Origin: Methyloversatilis sp. RAC08
GTDB taxonomy: Bacteria > Pseudomonadota > Gammaproteobacteria > Burkholderiales > Rhodocyclaceae
Length of the DNA: 64,000 bases
Direction: 5' to 3'
NCBI RefSeq assembly: GCF_001713355.1
Contig: NZ_CP016448.1
Location: 868,001 to 932,000 of the forward strand
Below are positions 33,886 through 43,314 of this stretch, one piece after another. Position numbers and translations under genes: made by a program. Every line of letters begins with the position of its first letter. Position 1 is the first letter of the stretch. The notes beneath the pieces were generated by a model. It worked only from the letters and a program-made list of their open reading frames with translations. It was not told the DNA's origin and did not search any database.

Positions 33886-36489
33886 TCACGCGGCCTGGGC
33901 CTGCGCCGGCAGCGGCTCGGCTTTTTCCGGCAACTGGGCGATGAACTGGCAGCCCACGGCGGCCAGATAGGGCAGCGACTGCAGACCCAGCATGGTGACC
34001 CACAGCACGACTTCGATGTTCTGAGTGCCGCGCAGCATGATCATGGCCCAGGCGGCGGCGATCAGCGCCAGCAGCAGGTACATTTCCTCGCGGATCGGCT
34101 GGAAGAACTTGGCCAGCCCGCTTTCGCCCCTGCCTTTGGCGGTGCGCAGGAACACGCCTCGCTTGTGCGTCAGGCCGGCGATCACTCCGCGCGCGATCGA
34201 ATGCGACAGACCGAGGCTGACCAGCGATGCACCGGCAATGTCGGCCCACGGACAGTCCATCGCGCGCCGGTACAGGATCGGTCCCATCGCCGCCTTGGCG
34301 ACCAGCAGGCCCAGCACCGGCGCCAGCATGATGGTGACCGGCAGCGAAAACAGCTTGGGCCAGATCAGCATGGCCGCCGTCCAGGCGATGGCGCCCATGG
34401 CGAACACCAGTTGCAGCGCGTCGCCAAACCACGAAAACCAGCCAGTGATGAAGTGGTAGCGCTGCCCGCTGTCGAGCTTGCTGCGACCGAACAGCGAACG
34501 CCAGTGGCCCTTCAGGATCTGCATCGCGCCAAATGCCCAGCGGAAGCGCTGCGACTTCAGCGCCGCAAAGCTGGCCGGCGTCAGGCCGCGGCCGAACACG
34601 CGGTCGATATAGCGCAGTTCGTCGCCGTTCTCGAGCAGGCGCAGGCCCAGTTCGGTGTCTTCGCAGATGCACCACTCCGACCAGCTGCCCGAGCTTTCCA
34701 GGCGCGAACGGCGTACCAGCGTCATCGTGCCGTGCTGGATCAGTGCGTTGCGCTCGTGGCGGTGGTGCATGCCGATGCGGAAGAAGCCTTCGAATTCCCA
34801 GTTGCACATGCGGCGGAACGGGTGACGTTCCCATTCGCGATGCGCCTGCGGCGCCTGCACGACGGCGACCTTTTCATCGTGAAAGTGCGGAATCAATGCG
34901 CTCAGCCAGTCCGGCGTGACCACGTAGTCGGCATCGACCACACCGACCACGGTGGCCCGCGGATCGGTCTGCTTCAGGGCGAAATTCAGCGCGCCGGCCT
35001 TGAAACCCGGCCACGGCAGCAGATGGAAGAAGCGGAAACGCGGCCCCAGTTCGGCCATGCGCGCCTCGACCGGCTTCCAAAGCGCCTCATCCCTGGTGTT
35101 GTTGTCGATCACCAGCACTTCGAAGTTCTGGTAATCCATGGCGGCCAGACTGTCGATGGTGGCGATCACCATTTCCGGCGGCTCGTTGCAGCAGGCCAGA
35201 TGAACCGACACGAACGGTTGCTGATCGGGCGGCAGCGGTTCGGCCGCCTTGTAGGCGCGGCGCCAGCGCGCCTTGAAGAACACCTCGGCAAACTCGAAAC
35301 CATTGGTCAGCAACACGCCTGCGGTCAGCATGACGCCGAACACCAGGCCGATCAGCGCCGTGAGGTCGCGCAACGTGAAGTAATAATCCGCCGGCAGTCG
35401 GGCCGAAATGACGATGGCTGTGACGCAGGCCTGCACCAGCACACACATCCACAGCAGACCGAACATGCTCATGCCGCGCTGTGCGAGGCACAGCAGCAGC
35501 ATCGGCACCAGCGCGAACACGGTGGCCACGACAGCGTCGTCGATCCAGCCGCTGTTGCGGTCCACGCTGCCTTCGAGCGGGAACTTCAACTGGCGGTCGG
35601 CGTTGAACATGCCCCAGTAGGCGCCCGCCCAGCCTTCGATCTCGATCTTCCAGGGCTGGTCGTAGGCTTCGATCAGAAAGTAGTCGAGGTTCTTGCACAA
35701 CGAGCGGTACAGAAACTCGCGCACGAAGCGCGCCTGGTTCTCTTCCGACGCCACGGCGGCCTGGATGGTCGGTCCCTTGCTCGGCCAGCCGATTTCGCCG
35801 ATCAGGATGGCCCTGCCGGGAAAGGCGTCGAGCAGTTCCTGATAACGCGCCATCGCGTAATCGACCGCCTTGTCCGCCGGAACGCCCTCGTGATACGGCA
35901 GCAGGTGCACGGCCAGGTAGTCAACGTGGTTGGCCAGTTCGGGGTTTTTCAGCCAGACATGCCAGGGCTCGGCGGTGGATACCGGCAGATCGGTCGCCTC
36001 GCGCACCTCGTCCAGGTACTCGATCATTTCCGGAATCGTCACGTCGGCGCGCAGCAGCGATTCGTTGCCCACCATCAGGCGGTCGATGTTGCCATGCAAG
36101 CGCGCGTCCGCCAGCAGCGCGCCGATCTCCCGGCGGTTGCGCACCTTGTCGGTATCGATCCACGCACCGGCCGTGACCTTCAGGTCGTTCTGGCCCGCCA
36201 GGTCCGACACTTCCGGGTTTTCGGTCGAGTTGTAGGTACGGATGCGGTGGGCGATGCCGCCCAGTTGCGACATGTCCTGCGCGATTTCTTCATACGACGG
36301 GTAGATGCCGCGCAGCGGCGTCTGGTCGCGACGGTAGGGGCTGTAAGAAAATCCGTCGATATAGTCGAGCGGTTCGACCAGACTGACCGGCCGGTTCATC
36401 ACCGCCCAAAGGCCGAAGTGGACCGCGGCGACGCCGCCCGCCACGAACAGCGCCATCAGTATCCGGGCGAACGAAATATGTCTTTTCAT
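33886..36489 (-). CDS. ndvB: GH17-GT2 fusion, cyclic beta-1,3-glucan synthase (NdvB-like)
   Basis: An 867-residue inner-membrane enzyme. An N-terminal anchor (about 10-28) is followed by a GH17 domain (about 40-310; motifs MVGNESLLRADV and LIGEIGWPSKG). Membrane helices come next, and then a GT2 processive synthase domain (about 450-750). The GT2 domain has LACCNEPPEMV, the metal-binding DAD in GVVDADYVV, the catalytic ED in CICEDTELG and the QRFRW motif. This GH17 plus GT2 layout is that of Pseudomonas aeruginosa NdvB and Bradyrhizobium NdvB, which make periplasmic cyclic glucans linked to osmotic adaptation and biofilm antibiotic tolerance. MKRHISF at 36489 is taken as the start, although an ATG at 36597 also opens the frame. 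Confidence 0.88.
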   Translation of the reverse strand: MKRHISFARILMALFVAGGVAAVHFGLWAVMNRPVSLVEPLDYIDGFSYSPYRRDQTPLRGIYPSYEEIAQDMSQLGGIAHRIRTYNSTENPEVSDLAGQNDLKVTAGAWIDTDKVRNRREIGALLADARLHGNIDRLMVGNESLLRADVTIPEMIEYLDEVREATDLPVSTAEPWHVWLKNPELANHVDYLAVHLLPYHEGVPADKAVDYAMARYQELLDAFPGRAILIGEIGWPSKGPTIQAAVASEENQARFVREFLYRSLCKNLDYFLIEAYDQPWKIEIEGWAGAYWGMFNADRQLKFPLEGSVDRNSGWIDDAVVATVFALVPMLLLCLAQRGMSMFGLLWMCVLVQACVTAIVISARLPADYYFTLRDLTALIGLVFGVMLTAGVLLTNGFEFAEVFFKARWRRAYKAAEPLPPDQQPFVSVHLACCNEPPEMVIATIDSLAAMDYQNFEVLVIDNNTRDEALWKPVEARMAELGPRFRFFHLLPWPGFKAGALNFALKQTDPRATVVGVVDADYVVTPDWLSALIPHFHDEKVAVVQAPQAHREWERHPFRRMCNWEFEGFFRIGMHHRHERNALIQHGTMTLVRRSRLESSGSWSEWCICEDTELGLRLLENGDELRYIDRVFGRGLTPASFAALKSQRFRWAFGAMQILKGHWRSLFGRSKLDSGQRYHFITGWFSWFGDALQLVFAMGAIAWTAAMLIWPKLFSLPVTIMLAPVLGLLVAKAAMGPILYRRAMDCPWADIAGASLVSLGLSHSIARGVIAGLTHKRGVFLRTAKGRGESGLAKFFQPIREEMYLLLALIAAAWAMIMLRGTQNIEVVLWVTMLGLQSLPYLAAVGCQFIAQLPEKAEPLPAQAQAA

Positions 36490-36674
36490 GCGCGGTGTGC
36501 GAACGCGCCCTGAAGCGTCGGACGCAGAATTTCCGGTAAGGTTAAGGACCGCAAGAGCCGCCCTTCGAGACGCGTCGCGCACGCCTGGGACAGCCATTGT
36601 TGCAGCGCGGCGATGCTAACACAGCGAAAATCCCTTGCCCTGCGGCGACGGACTCCGCCTACACTCCCGCGCCC

Positions 36675-37061
36675 ATGAACCGACACCTGTTTCACCACAA
36701 CACGCCGCTCACCGGCCTGATCATCGCCTTCGCCGCTGCCGTCGCGGCCAGCGCCGCGCTGCGTTACGGGCTGATGGAATCCGATGCGCTGCATGGCCTT
36801 TGCGCAGCGGCCAGCGACGACTGGCGCTGCGCGGCGAGGCGCTACGCGCCGCAGCTGTTCATCGACCAGCGCATCGGCTGGCTGGCGCTGGCGGCCGGCG
36901 CACTGGCCACGGCGACGCGCATCCCCGTGCTGGCGGCAGTAGCCGTGATCAGTGGCGGCGCCGGTCTGATCCTGTACAGCGCCGACCATGCCGCTGCCGG
37001 ATTGCTGCTCGGCCTGATCGCGCTGACCTCGACCCGGTCACGAGGCCGCGGCGCGTACTGA
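36675..37061 (+). CDS. Small membrane protein of unknown function
   Basis: A 128-residue protein with about four hydrophobic helices (LTGLIIAFAAAVAASAAL, IGWLALAAGALATA, IPVLAAVAVISGGAGLILY, AAAGLLLGLIALTS) and no recognised motif. The ATG at 36675 (MNRHLFHH) is preferred over an upstream ATG at 36597 whose added residues look non-coding. Divergent from ndvB and upstream of the two-component genes. Confidence 0.7.
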   Translation: MNRHLFHHNTPLTGLIIAFAAAVAASAALRYGLMESDALHGLCAAASDDWRCAARRYAPQLFIDQRIGWLALAAGALATATRIPVLAAVAVISGGAGLILYSADHAAAGLLLGLIALTSTRSRGRGAY

Positions 37062-37154
37062 CAGCACGGCGCGATTGTTAACGGCGCGTAAACCCGTTGT
37101 GCGGATTTGTCCGCTTTGCATGCGTGCGGCCGGCAAGCCGCTAAGCTTGCATGC

Positions 37155-37880
37155 ATGAATACCGCTCACCCCAAGCCGCGCCTTCTGGTCGTCGATGACG
37201 ACCCCGACCTGCGCGAGCTGCTACGCGACTATCTTGGCAAGCAGGACATGGACGTGCGCACCGTGGCCGATGGCCCCGGCCTGCGTGCCGCGCTGGCGCA
37301 CGAGCCGTGCGACCTGCTGATTCTCGACGTGATGCTGCCCGGCGATGACGGCCTCGCGCTGTGCCGCGAAATCCGCGCGAAATCGCGCTTGCCGATCCTG
37401 ATGCTGACCGCGCGTGGCGACGAACTCGACCGCATCATCGGCCTCGAAATGGGTGCCGACGACTACCTGCCGAAACCGTTTCATCCGCGCGAACTGCTGG
37501 CCCGGGTGCGCAGCATCCTGCGCCGTGCGCCAGAACACCCGGACGGTGACGGCAACGTACGCACGTTGAAATTCGCCGGCTGGACGCTCGATCTGGGCGC
37601 ACGCCACCTGGTGGACGCGCAGGGCGTCGTGACGCCGCTGTCGAGTGGCGAATTCCGCATGCTCAACGCATTGGCCGAAAGCCCCAACCGCGTGCTGTCG
37701 CGCGACCAGCTGATGGACGTGCTGGCCGGGCGCAGCGCCGGGCCGTTCGATCGCACGGTCGACGTGATGATCAGCCGGCTGCGCCGCCGGCTCGGCGACG
37801 ACGGGCGCGAACCGCGCATCATCCGCACGCTGCGCAGCGAAGGCTATGTGCTGTCGGTGCCGGTGGAGAAGCACGTTTGA
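37155..37880 (+). CDS. OmpR-family response regulator
   Basis: A 241-residue regulator with a receiver domain (LLVVDDDPDLRELL, phospho-acceptor Asp in LLILDVMLPG, conserved MLTARG and KPF). The C-terminal winged helix contains LSSGEFRMLNALAESPNRVLS, DRTVDVMISRLRRRL and IRTLRSEGYVL. The ATG at 37155 is chosen over one 48 bases upstream. It overlaps the kinase gene by four bases, so the two form a two-component pair. Target genes unknown. Confidence 0.92.
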   Translation: MNTAHPKPRLLVVDDDPDLRELLRDYLGKQDMDVRTVADGPGLRAALAHEPCDLLILDVMLPGDDGLALCREIRAKSRLPILMLTARGDELDRIIGLEMGADDYLPKPFHPRELLARVRSILRRAPEHPDGDGNVRTLKFAGWTLDLGARHLVDAQGVVTPLSSGEFRMLNALAESPNRVLSRDQLMDVLAGRSAGPFDRTVDVMISRLRRRLGDDGREPRIIRTLRSEGYVLSVPVEKHV

Positions 37881-39295
37881 GCGCGTTCTTTTCGCGTCTG
37901 ATGCCGCGCACGCTGTTCGGCCAGATCCTGCTGACACTGCTCGGCGGCCTGCTGGTGGCCAATGGCATCGGCCTCTGGCTGGTGGTGGACGACCGCGTGC
38001 GACTGTCGCGTCAGGTGCGCAGCGAATACGCCGCGACCCGGGTGGCAGAATCGATCGCGCTGATCAACGACACCGCGCCGGCCGGCCGTGCCCGCCTCGT
38101 GCGACTGCTGGAAAGTCCGAGCACGGCACTGTCGCTCGACGAACCCTGGTACGACGACGCACGACCGGTGGACGAGGACTTCGAGGCGTTCGCCAGCAAG
38201 GTGGGCGAACGCATCGCCGGACGGCATGTGCATCAGGTGATCACGCTTGAGCGGCCGAAGGCGCCGGCCGGCGCAGCGGCCGCTGACGTGCTGCCGCTGC
38301 GTCCGCCGCCCCCGCGACCGCCGGCCCTGGCCCGACTGCTGGCCAAGCCGAATGCAGACAACGTGTCGACCCAGGCGCGGCTGAACGACGGCACTGTGCT
38401 CACCTTCCGGTATTCGCCGCCACCTGCGGTGGCCGAGCGACCGCTGCGCATCATCGGCAGCCTGCTGCTGGTGGCCGTGGTCGTCAGTCTGCTGTCGATC
38501 TGGGTGGTGCGCCGGCTGACCCGGCCGCTCGACATGTTCGCGCGCGCCGCCGACGGGCTGGCGCGCGACCTCGAACAGGCGCCGCTGGGCGAATCCGGTC
38601 CGCGCGAAGTCGCCGGCGCCGCCCGCGCCTTCAACAGCATGCAGCGCGCGCTGCGCACGCTGATCCACACCCGGGCGCAGGCGCTGGCGGGCGTGTCGCA
38701 CGACCTGCGGCTGCCGATCACGCGCGTGCGCCTGCGGCTCGAACAACTGCCCGAAGGCCCGGTACGTGACGCCATCGAGCGCGATCTGGCCGACATGGAA
38801 ACGCTGATCGACGACACACTGGCCTTCCTGCGCGCCGGCGACAGTTCGGAAGCGGCCGCGCCGACCCGGCTCGATGCGCTGGTCGAAGGGGTGGCCGACG
38901 ACATCGCCGCGCTGGGCGCCGACATCGAGGTGCGTGGCAGCGTGGCGCAGCCGGTCATCGTGCGGCCGTCGATCACCCGCCGCTGCCTGGCCAATCTGAT
39001 GGACAACGCACGCCGCTACGGCGGCGGCAAGATCCGCGTCACCGTGTCGGGCAATGCCACAGAAGCGCGGGTGGACATCGACGACGACGGCCCGGGCATT
39101 CCCGACGCCGAACGCGAGCGGGTGTTCGAGCCCTATGTTCGGCTGGAAGCGTCGCGCGCACGCCATACCGGCGGCAGCGGCCTGGGTCTGGCCATCGCCC
39201 GCGCCGTGGCCCGCGCGCAAGGCGGCGACATCACCCTGAGCCGCCGCCCCGAAGGCGGGCTGCGCGCCAGCCTGGTATTGCCGATCGCGCCCTGA
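37877..39295 (+). CDS. EnvZ-type sensor histidine kinase
   Basis: A 472-residue membrane kinase. Two membrane helices (about 12-32 and 190-210) flank a periplasmic sensor region, and a HAMP linker follows. The HisKA box is LAGVSHDLRLPITRVRLRL. The ATPase domain has the N box NLMDNARRYGGG, DIDDDGPGI and GGSGLGLAIARA. The frame starts with TTG overlapping the regulator's TGA; an ATG lies 24 bases further in (MPRTLFGQILLT) and could be the true start. The periplasmic part contains a Pro-rich stretch (PLRPPPPRPPAL). Confidence 0.92.
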   Translation: MSAFFSRLMPRTLFGQILLTLLGGLLVANGIGLWLVVDDRVRLSRQVRSEYAATRVAESIALINDTAPAGRARLVRLLESPSTALSLDEPWYDDARPVDEDFEAFASKVGERIAGRHVHQVITLERPKAPAGAAAADVLPLRPPPPRPPALARLLAKPNADNVSTQARLNDGTVLTFRYSPPPAVAERPLRIIGSLLLVAVVVSLLSIWVVRRLTRPLDMFARAADGLARDLEQAPLGESGPREVAGAARAFNSMQRALRTLIHTRAQALAGVSHDLRLPITRVRLRLEQLPEGPVRDAIERDLADMETLIDDTLAFLRAGDSSEAAAPTRLDALVEGVADDIAALGADIEVRGSVAQPVIVRPSITRRCLANLMDNARRYGGGKIRVTVSGNATEARVDIDDDGPGIPDAERERVFEPYVRLEASRARHTGGSGLGLAIARAVARAQGGDITLSRRPEGGLRASLVLPIAP

Positions 39296-39432
39296 ATCCG
39301 CCAGGCACCAGGCAGCTACCGCACCACTTCGTCCTGGCGGCGGCAGCTTGCACGCCAGGGTTGGGTCCCGGACATGGGGCCTTGTGGGCCTTGTGCTTTG
39401 AATCTTGGATCGTGGCCTGTGGGCCTGTGGGC

Positions 39433-39655
39433 CTGTGGGAGCGGCGGCCCCGCCGCTATAGGCACTTTGCAATGCGACCATCAAGGCACTGATCGCGGCG
39501 AGGCCGCCGCTCCCACAGGCCTCGCCGCGATAGGCACTTTGCACGGCGATGGTCGCGGCACGATCGCGGCGGGGCCGCCGCTCCCACAGGCCGCCGCTAC
39601 CACAGGAGCTGCATCCAAAGCAGTCACTCCCACAGGCCGCTACCACAGGGGTCGT
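39433..39655. repeat. REP/BIME cluster 8
   Basis: REP unit 39433-39459 and inverted units at 39492-39518 and 39563-39589, with a headless direct fragment (GCCTCGCCGCGATAGGCAC) between them. Degenerate tail words follow to about 39655. It fills the 392-bp gap between the convergent kinase and Sel1-repeat genes. I see no gene there. Confidence 0.9.
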
Positions 39656-39687
39656 TCCCGGGGAAACTGCGCGCAGTCGATCGGCCG

Positions 39688-40521
39688 CTACTTGCGCGCC
39701 TGCAGCGCCTCGACCGCGGGCGGGTACTTCTGGTCGGCCGAGCTGCGCAGCCAGCGCAGCGATTCATCGCTGTTGCGCGACTGACCGGCGCCCGTTTCGA
39801 GCATGACCGACAGCGCGTACTGCGCTTCGGCTTCGCCCTTTTCGGCCGCGACACGGAACAGCCGTGCGGCTTCGGCCAGATCGCGCGACACGCCGCGGCC
39901 CGACTCGTAGGCCCAGGCCAGACGGGTCACGCCACGCGGGTCACCCGCATCGGCCAGCGTTCGGTACTGCGACACGGCATCGCCATGCCGGCCATCGGCT
40001 TCGAGCTTGCGCGCGTCGGCCAGCGCACGATCGGCCGCACTGCCGCCCGGCGCATCGCCCGAAAGCGCTGCAAGCTGGGTCACCGCTTCCTGATCGCCGC
40101 CGTCGGCGGCGACCTTCAGCCAGCGCCGCGCGCCATCGGGGTCGGCCGCGCCGAGCTTGCTGGTCTGCAGCAGCAGGCCCAGGCGCAATGCCGCGTTGCG
40201 GCTGCCGGCCAGCGCCCCCTGTTCGTAACGGTGGCGCGCCTGCTGCGGGTCGCGCGGCTCGCCCAGGCCGTCCTCGGCCAGAATGCCCAGATTGAACCAG
40301 GCTTCGCCGCTGCCGCGCTCGGCCAGTACGGTCCAGATGCGTTTGGCGTCGTCGTAGTGCGCCATCTTGAATTCGGCATAGCCCTTGTACAGGCCCCACG
40401 ATGGCTTGCGGATGGCTTCGTCGATGTCCGCTTCGGTCAGCGCGAACGCTGATATCGGAAGCAGACCCAATGCCACGGCGGCGTGAAGCAGGAAGCGCGG
40501 TCGAAAGCGTTGGCTGGTCAT
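39688..40521 (-). CDS. Exported Sel1/TPR-like repeat protein
   Basis: A 277-residue protein with a signal peptide (MTSQRFRPRFLLHAAVALGLLPISAFA). At least five Sel1-type repeats follow, for example AWFNLGILAEDGLGEPRDPQQA, GVTRLAWAYESGRGVSRDLAEA and AQYALSVMLETGAGQSRNSDES. Such proteins usually act as periplasmic scaffolds. The ATG at 40521 is preferred because it begins the signal peptide; an earlier ATG (40587) adds an unlikely leader. Confidence 0.88.
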   Translation of the reverse strand: MTSQRFRPRFLLHAAVALGLLPISAFALTEADIDEAIRKPSWGLYKGYAEFKMAHYDDAKRIWTVLAERGSGEAWFNLGILAEDGLGEPRDPQQARHRYEQGALAGSRNAALRLGLLLQTSKLGAADPDGARRWLKVAADGGDQEAVTQLAALSGDAPGGSAADRALADARKLEADGRHGDAVSQYRTLADAGDPRGVTRLAWAYESGRGVSRDLAEAARLFRVAAEKGEAEAQYALSVMLETGAGQSRNSDESLRWLRSSADQKYPPAVEALQARK

Positions 40522-40706
40522 GATGCAGGTTCTCCGCGGTAGGCAGCCCGGCCGTACCGGCAGGATGCGGTAGCGGTTTTCGGACATGTCACATCTGCTT
40601 GACAGCTTGAGGCACGAAGGAGTTTCCCTTCAGCTGCGGATTTCGATCCGGCCGACGTGTGCTAGCGTCGCGATCCATCGCTTCATGACCCGCCCCCGGC
40701 CGCACG

Positions 40707-42851
40707 ATGACGTCTTCCCTGTTCGATCCGATCCGCTTCGTGCTGGCCGCGGCATTTGCCTGCGCGCTTTCTCTGGTGTTGTCCTGTGTGCCGGCCTTTG
40801 CCGGCGACATGACGCTGGAAGCGCTGTCGGCGCGCTTTCCACCGCCGCTGCACGTGCAGCCGAAGCTGGCCGACATTCCCGCCTGGCCGATCACCAGCGA
40901 ACTGGAGCCGGAAGGCGGGCCGATCGGCTATGTGTTCGAGTCGATCGATCTCGCGCCCATCCCGGGCTTCGAAGGCACGCCGATGAATCTGCTGGTGGCG
41001 ATCGACCGCAAGGGCAACTTCATCGACGTGTCGGTGCTGCGCCAGCACGAACCGGTATTCCTGAGCGGCCTGGGCGAGGCGCCGCTGAATGAGTTCGTGC
41101 GCCAGTACGCCGGCAAGAATCTGCGCCAGGACTTCACCGTGTCGTCGGCCTACGGCAACACGAAAGCCGGTGCGGCCGACAATCGCGTGGTGCTGGACGG
41201 CGTCACCAAGGCCACCGCATCGGTGCGCATCGTGAACCAGACCGCGCTGGCTGCCGGGCTGGCGGTGGCGCGCGCCAGGCTGGGTTTCGCCGACCCCGGC
41301 ACCCGCGGCCCGCCGGCCGAGGTACGCAGCGACACCTATGAAGCGCTGGACTTCGCGGCGCTGGTCGAGCGCGGCCTGATCGGCCGGCTGCGCGTAACGC
41401 ATGCCGAGGCCGAAAAGCTGTTTGCCGGCACCGAAGGCGAAGGCGCCGACGAAGACGCCCTGCGCAGCCCGGGCGACACGCTGATCGAGCTTTACGTCGC
41501 CTATCTGAATCTGCCGACCGTGGGCCGGACCGTGCTCGGCGAGGCGCGCTACGCCGATCTGATGAAAAAGCTCGAACCGGGCCAGCACGCGCTGTGGTTC
41601 GCCAGCACCGGCCACGATGCGGTGCTCGACGACAGCTTCGTGCCCGGCACCGCACCCCCGAAGCTGCAGCTGACCCAGGGCGGATACCCGGCGGAAATGC
41701 GCGACCTGGTGTTCGAGCACCCGGCCCCGGCCGGCGCGCCCGCCTTCAATGCATCGGGCGTGTTCCGCGTCTATGCCGCGTCCAATCTCGATCCGGCGCA
41801 GGCGCTGCAGGTCACGCTGACGCTGACCCGGGCCAAGGGCATCATGCTGCCGCGCATCACCAACCAGACGGTGGCGCTCGACTACGCGCTGCCCGAGCGG
41901 CTGTTCGTCTATCCGCCGAAGCCGTTGCCGGAATGGCTGATCGCCTGGCAGGGCCGCTGGCCGGATCTGGCGCTGATCGGCGCCGCCCTGGTGCTGCTGT
42001 CGGTGGTGCTGGCCAAGCCGCAGTGGATGGCGAAGGACGCGCGCCGGCTGGTGTGGTTCCGCAGCAGCTTCCTGCTGTTCACGCTGGTATTCATCGGCTG
42101 GTACGCGCAGGGACAGTTGTCCATCGTGCAGATCACCGGCGCAATCAAGACGCTGGTCGCCGGACAGAGCCTGAAAAGTTTCCTTTACGACCCGGTGTCA
42201 TTGCTGATCATCGGCTTCACGCTGGTGAGTTTCTTCATCTGGGGCCGCGGCACCTTCTGTGGCTGGCTGTGCCCGTTCGGCGCGCTGCAGGAATTCGTCG
42301 CTATGGCGGCGCAGAAGCTGCGCGTGCCGCAGATCCGCCTGCCTGCCCTGCTCGCCCGTGTGCTCGACCGTGGCCGCTACGTCATCCTGCTCGTGCTGGT
42401 GGTGGCGGCAGGCGTCACGCCCGATCTCGCGACCGGGCTGGTCGAGGTCGAACCGTTCAAGACCGCCATCACGGTGGGATTCGACCGCACCTGGCCCTAT
42501 GTCGCATGGGCGGTCGGTCTGCTGCTGGCCGGCGCGTTCAGCTACAAGTTCTTCTGCCGCTACGTGTGCCCGCTCGGCGCCGCGATGGCGCTCGGCGGCA
42601 AGCTGCGCCGCTTCGACTGGCTGGCGCGCCGCGTCGAGTGCGGCAAGCCGTGCCAGACCTGCCGCCACCGCTGCCAGTACGACGCGATCGAGCGCAGCGG
42701 CGCCATCCGCTACGACGACTGCTTCCAGTGCCTCGACTGCGTCGGCATCCACGCCGACGAAAAACGCTGCGCGCCTGTGCTGCTGTACGCGAAAAAGGGC
42801 CGCACAGTGAAGCCGTTTCCGCTGCCGGTCAGGGTCGAAGGCGGCGCCTGA
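40707..42851 (+). CDS. NosR/NirI-family membrane flavo-iron-sulfur protein
   Basis: A 714-residue protein with a signal sequence (ending PAFAGD). A periplasmic FMN-binding domain follows (about 85-200) with a flavinylation-like motif GVTKATASVRIV. About six membrane helices come next, with two CX3CP motifs in FCGWLCPFGAL and FCRYVCPLGAA. C-terminal iron-sulfur ligands are CGKPCQTCRHRCQY and CFQCLDCVG, followed by a lone CAP. The length and layout match NosR, which passes electrons to periplasmic nitrous-oxide reductase maturation or activity. No nosZ or other nos gene is in the window, so the partner is elsewhere or different. Convergent with moaE; the two stops abut. Confidence 0.88.
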   Translation: MTSSLFDPIRFVLAAAFACALSLVLSCVPAFAGDMTLEALSARFPPPLHVQPKLADIPAWPITSELEPEGGPIGYVFESIDLAPIPGFEGTPMNLLVAIDRKGNFIDVSVLRQHEPVFLSGLGEAPLNEFVRQYAGKNLRQDFTVSSAYGNTKAGAADNRVVLDGVTKATASVRIVNQTALAAGLAVARARLGFADPGTRGPPAEVRSDTYEALDFAALVERGLIGRLRVTHAEAEKLFAGTEGEGADEDALRSPGDTLIELYVAYLNLPTVGRTVLGEARYADLMKKLEPGQHALWFASTGHDAVLDDSFVPGTAPPKLQLTQGGYPAEMRDLVFEHPAPAGAPAFNASGVFRVYAASNLDPAQALQVTLTLTRAKGIMLPRITNQTVALDYALPERLFVYPPKPLPEWLIAWQGRWPDLALIGAALVLLSVVLAKPQWMAKDARRLVWFRSSFLLFTLVFIGWYAQGQLSIVQITGAIKTLVAGQSLKSFLYDPVSLLIIGFTLVSFFIWGRGTFCGWLCPFGALQEFVAMAAQKLRVPQIRLPALLARVLDRGRYVILLVLVVAAGVTPDLATGLVEVEPFKTAITVGFDRTWPYVAWAVGLLLAGAFSYKFFCRYVCPLGAAMALGGKLRRFDWLARRVECGKPCQTCRHRCQYDAIERSGAIRYDDCFQCLDCVGIHADEKRCAPVLLYAKKGRTVKPFPLPVRVEGGA

Positions 42852-43301
42852 TCAGTCCCAGCGCCGGGCGGCGCTGTCGTCGCTGTCGCGCGCGTCCACC
42901 CAGCGGCTGCCATCGGGCGTGTCCTCGCGCTTCCAGAACGGGGCGCGCGTCTTCAGGTAGTCCATGATGAATTCGCAGGCGGCGAAGGCTTCGCCGCGGT
43001 GACTGCCGGCGACGATGACCAGCACGATGCGGTCGGCCGGCATCAGTGGCCCGACGCGATGGATCACGCGCGCCGCGAGAATGTCCCAGCGCGATTTCGC
43101 CTCGACGACGATGTCTTCCAGCGCCGCTTCGGTCATGCCCGGATAGTGTTCGAGCGTCATTGCGCGCACGCCGGCGCCGTCGTTCATGTCGCGCACCAGA
43201 CCGGTGAAGGTGGCCACCGCGCCGACGTCGGTGCGACCGGCCAGCAGTGCGTCGATTTCGGCGCCGATGTCGAAATCGGCTTCGCGGACACTTACGCTCA
43301 T
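42852..43301 (-). CDS. moaE: Molybdopterin synthase catalytic subunit MoaE
   Basis: A 149-residue large subunit of molybdopterin synthase, which adds two sulfurs to precursor Z using MoaD. It has VATFTGLVRDMNDG, TLEHYPGMTE, HRVGPLMPADRIVLVIVAGSHR and the active-site KTRAPFWKRE with its conserved Lys. Last gene of the mobB-moeA-moaD-moaE run. Confidence 0.96.
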   Translation of the reverse strand: MSVSVREADFDIGAEIDALLAGRTDVGAVATFTGLVRDMNDGAGVRAMTLEHYPGMTEAALEDIVVEAKSRWDILAARVIHRVGPLMPADRIVLVIVAGSHRGEAFAACEFIMDYLKTRAPFWKREDTPDGSRWVDARDSDDSAARRWD

Positions 43302-43314
43302 GCCTGTCTCCCGC

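Noticed and set aside
32104-36513. 1,469-codon plus-strand open frame
   Set aside because: Antisense to the two GH17 genes, with no motif; composition typical of a shadow frame.
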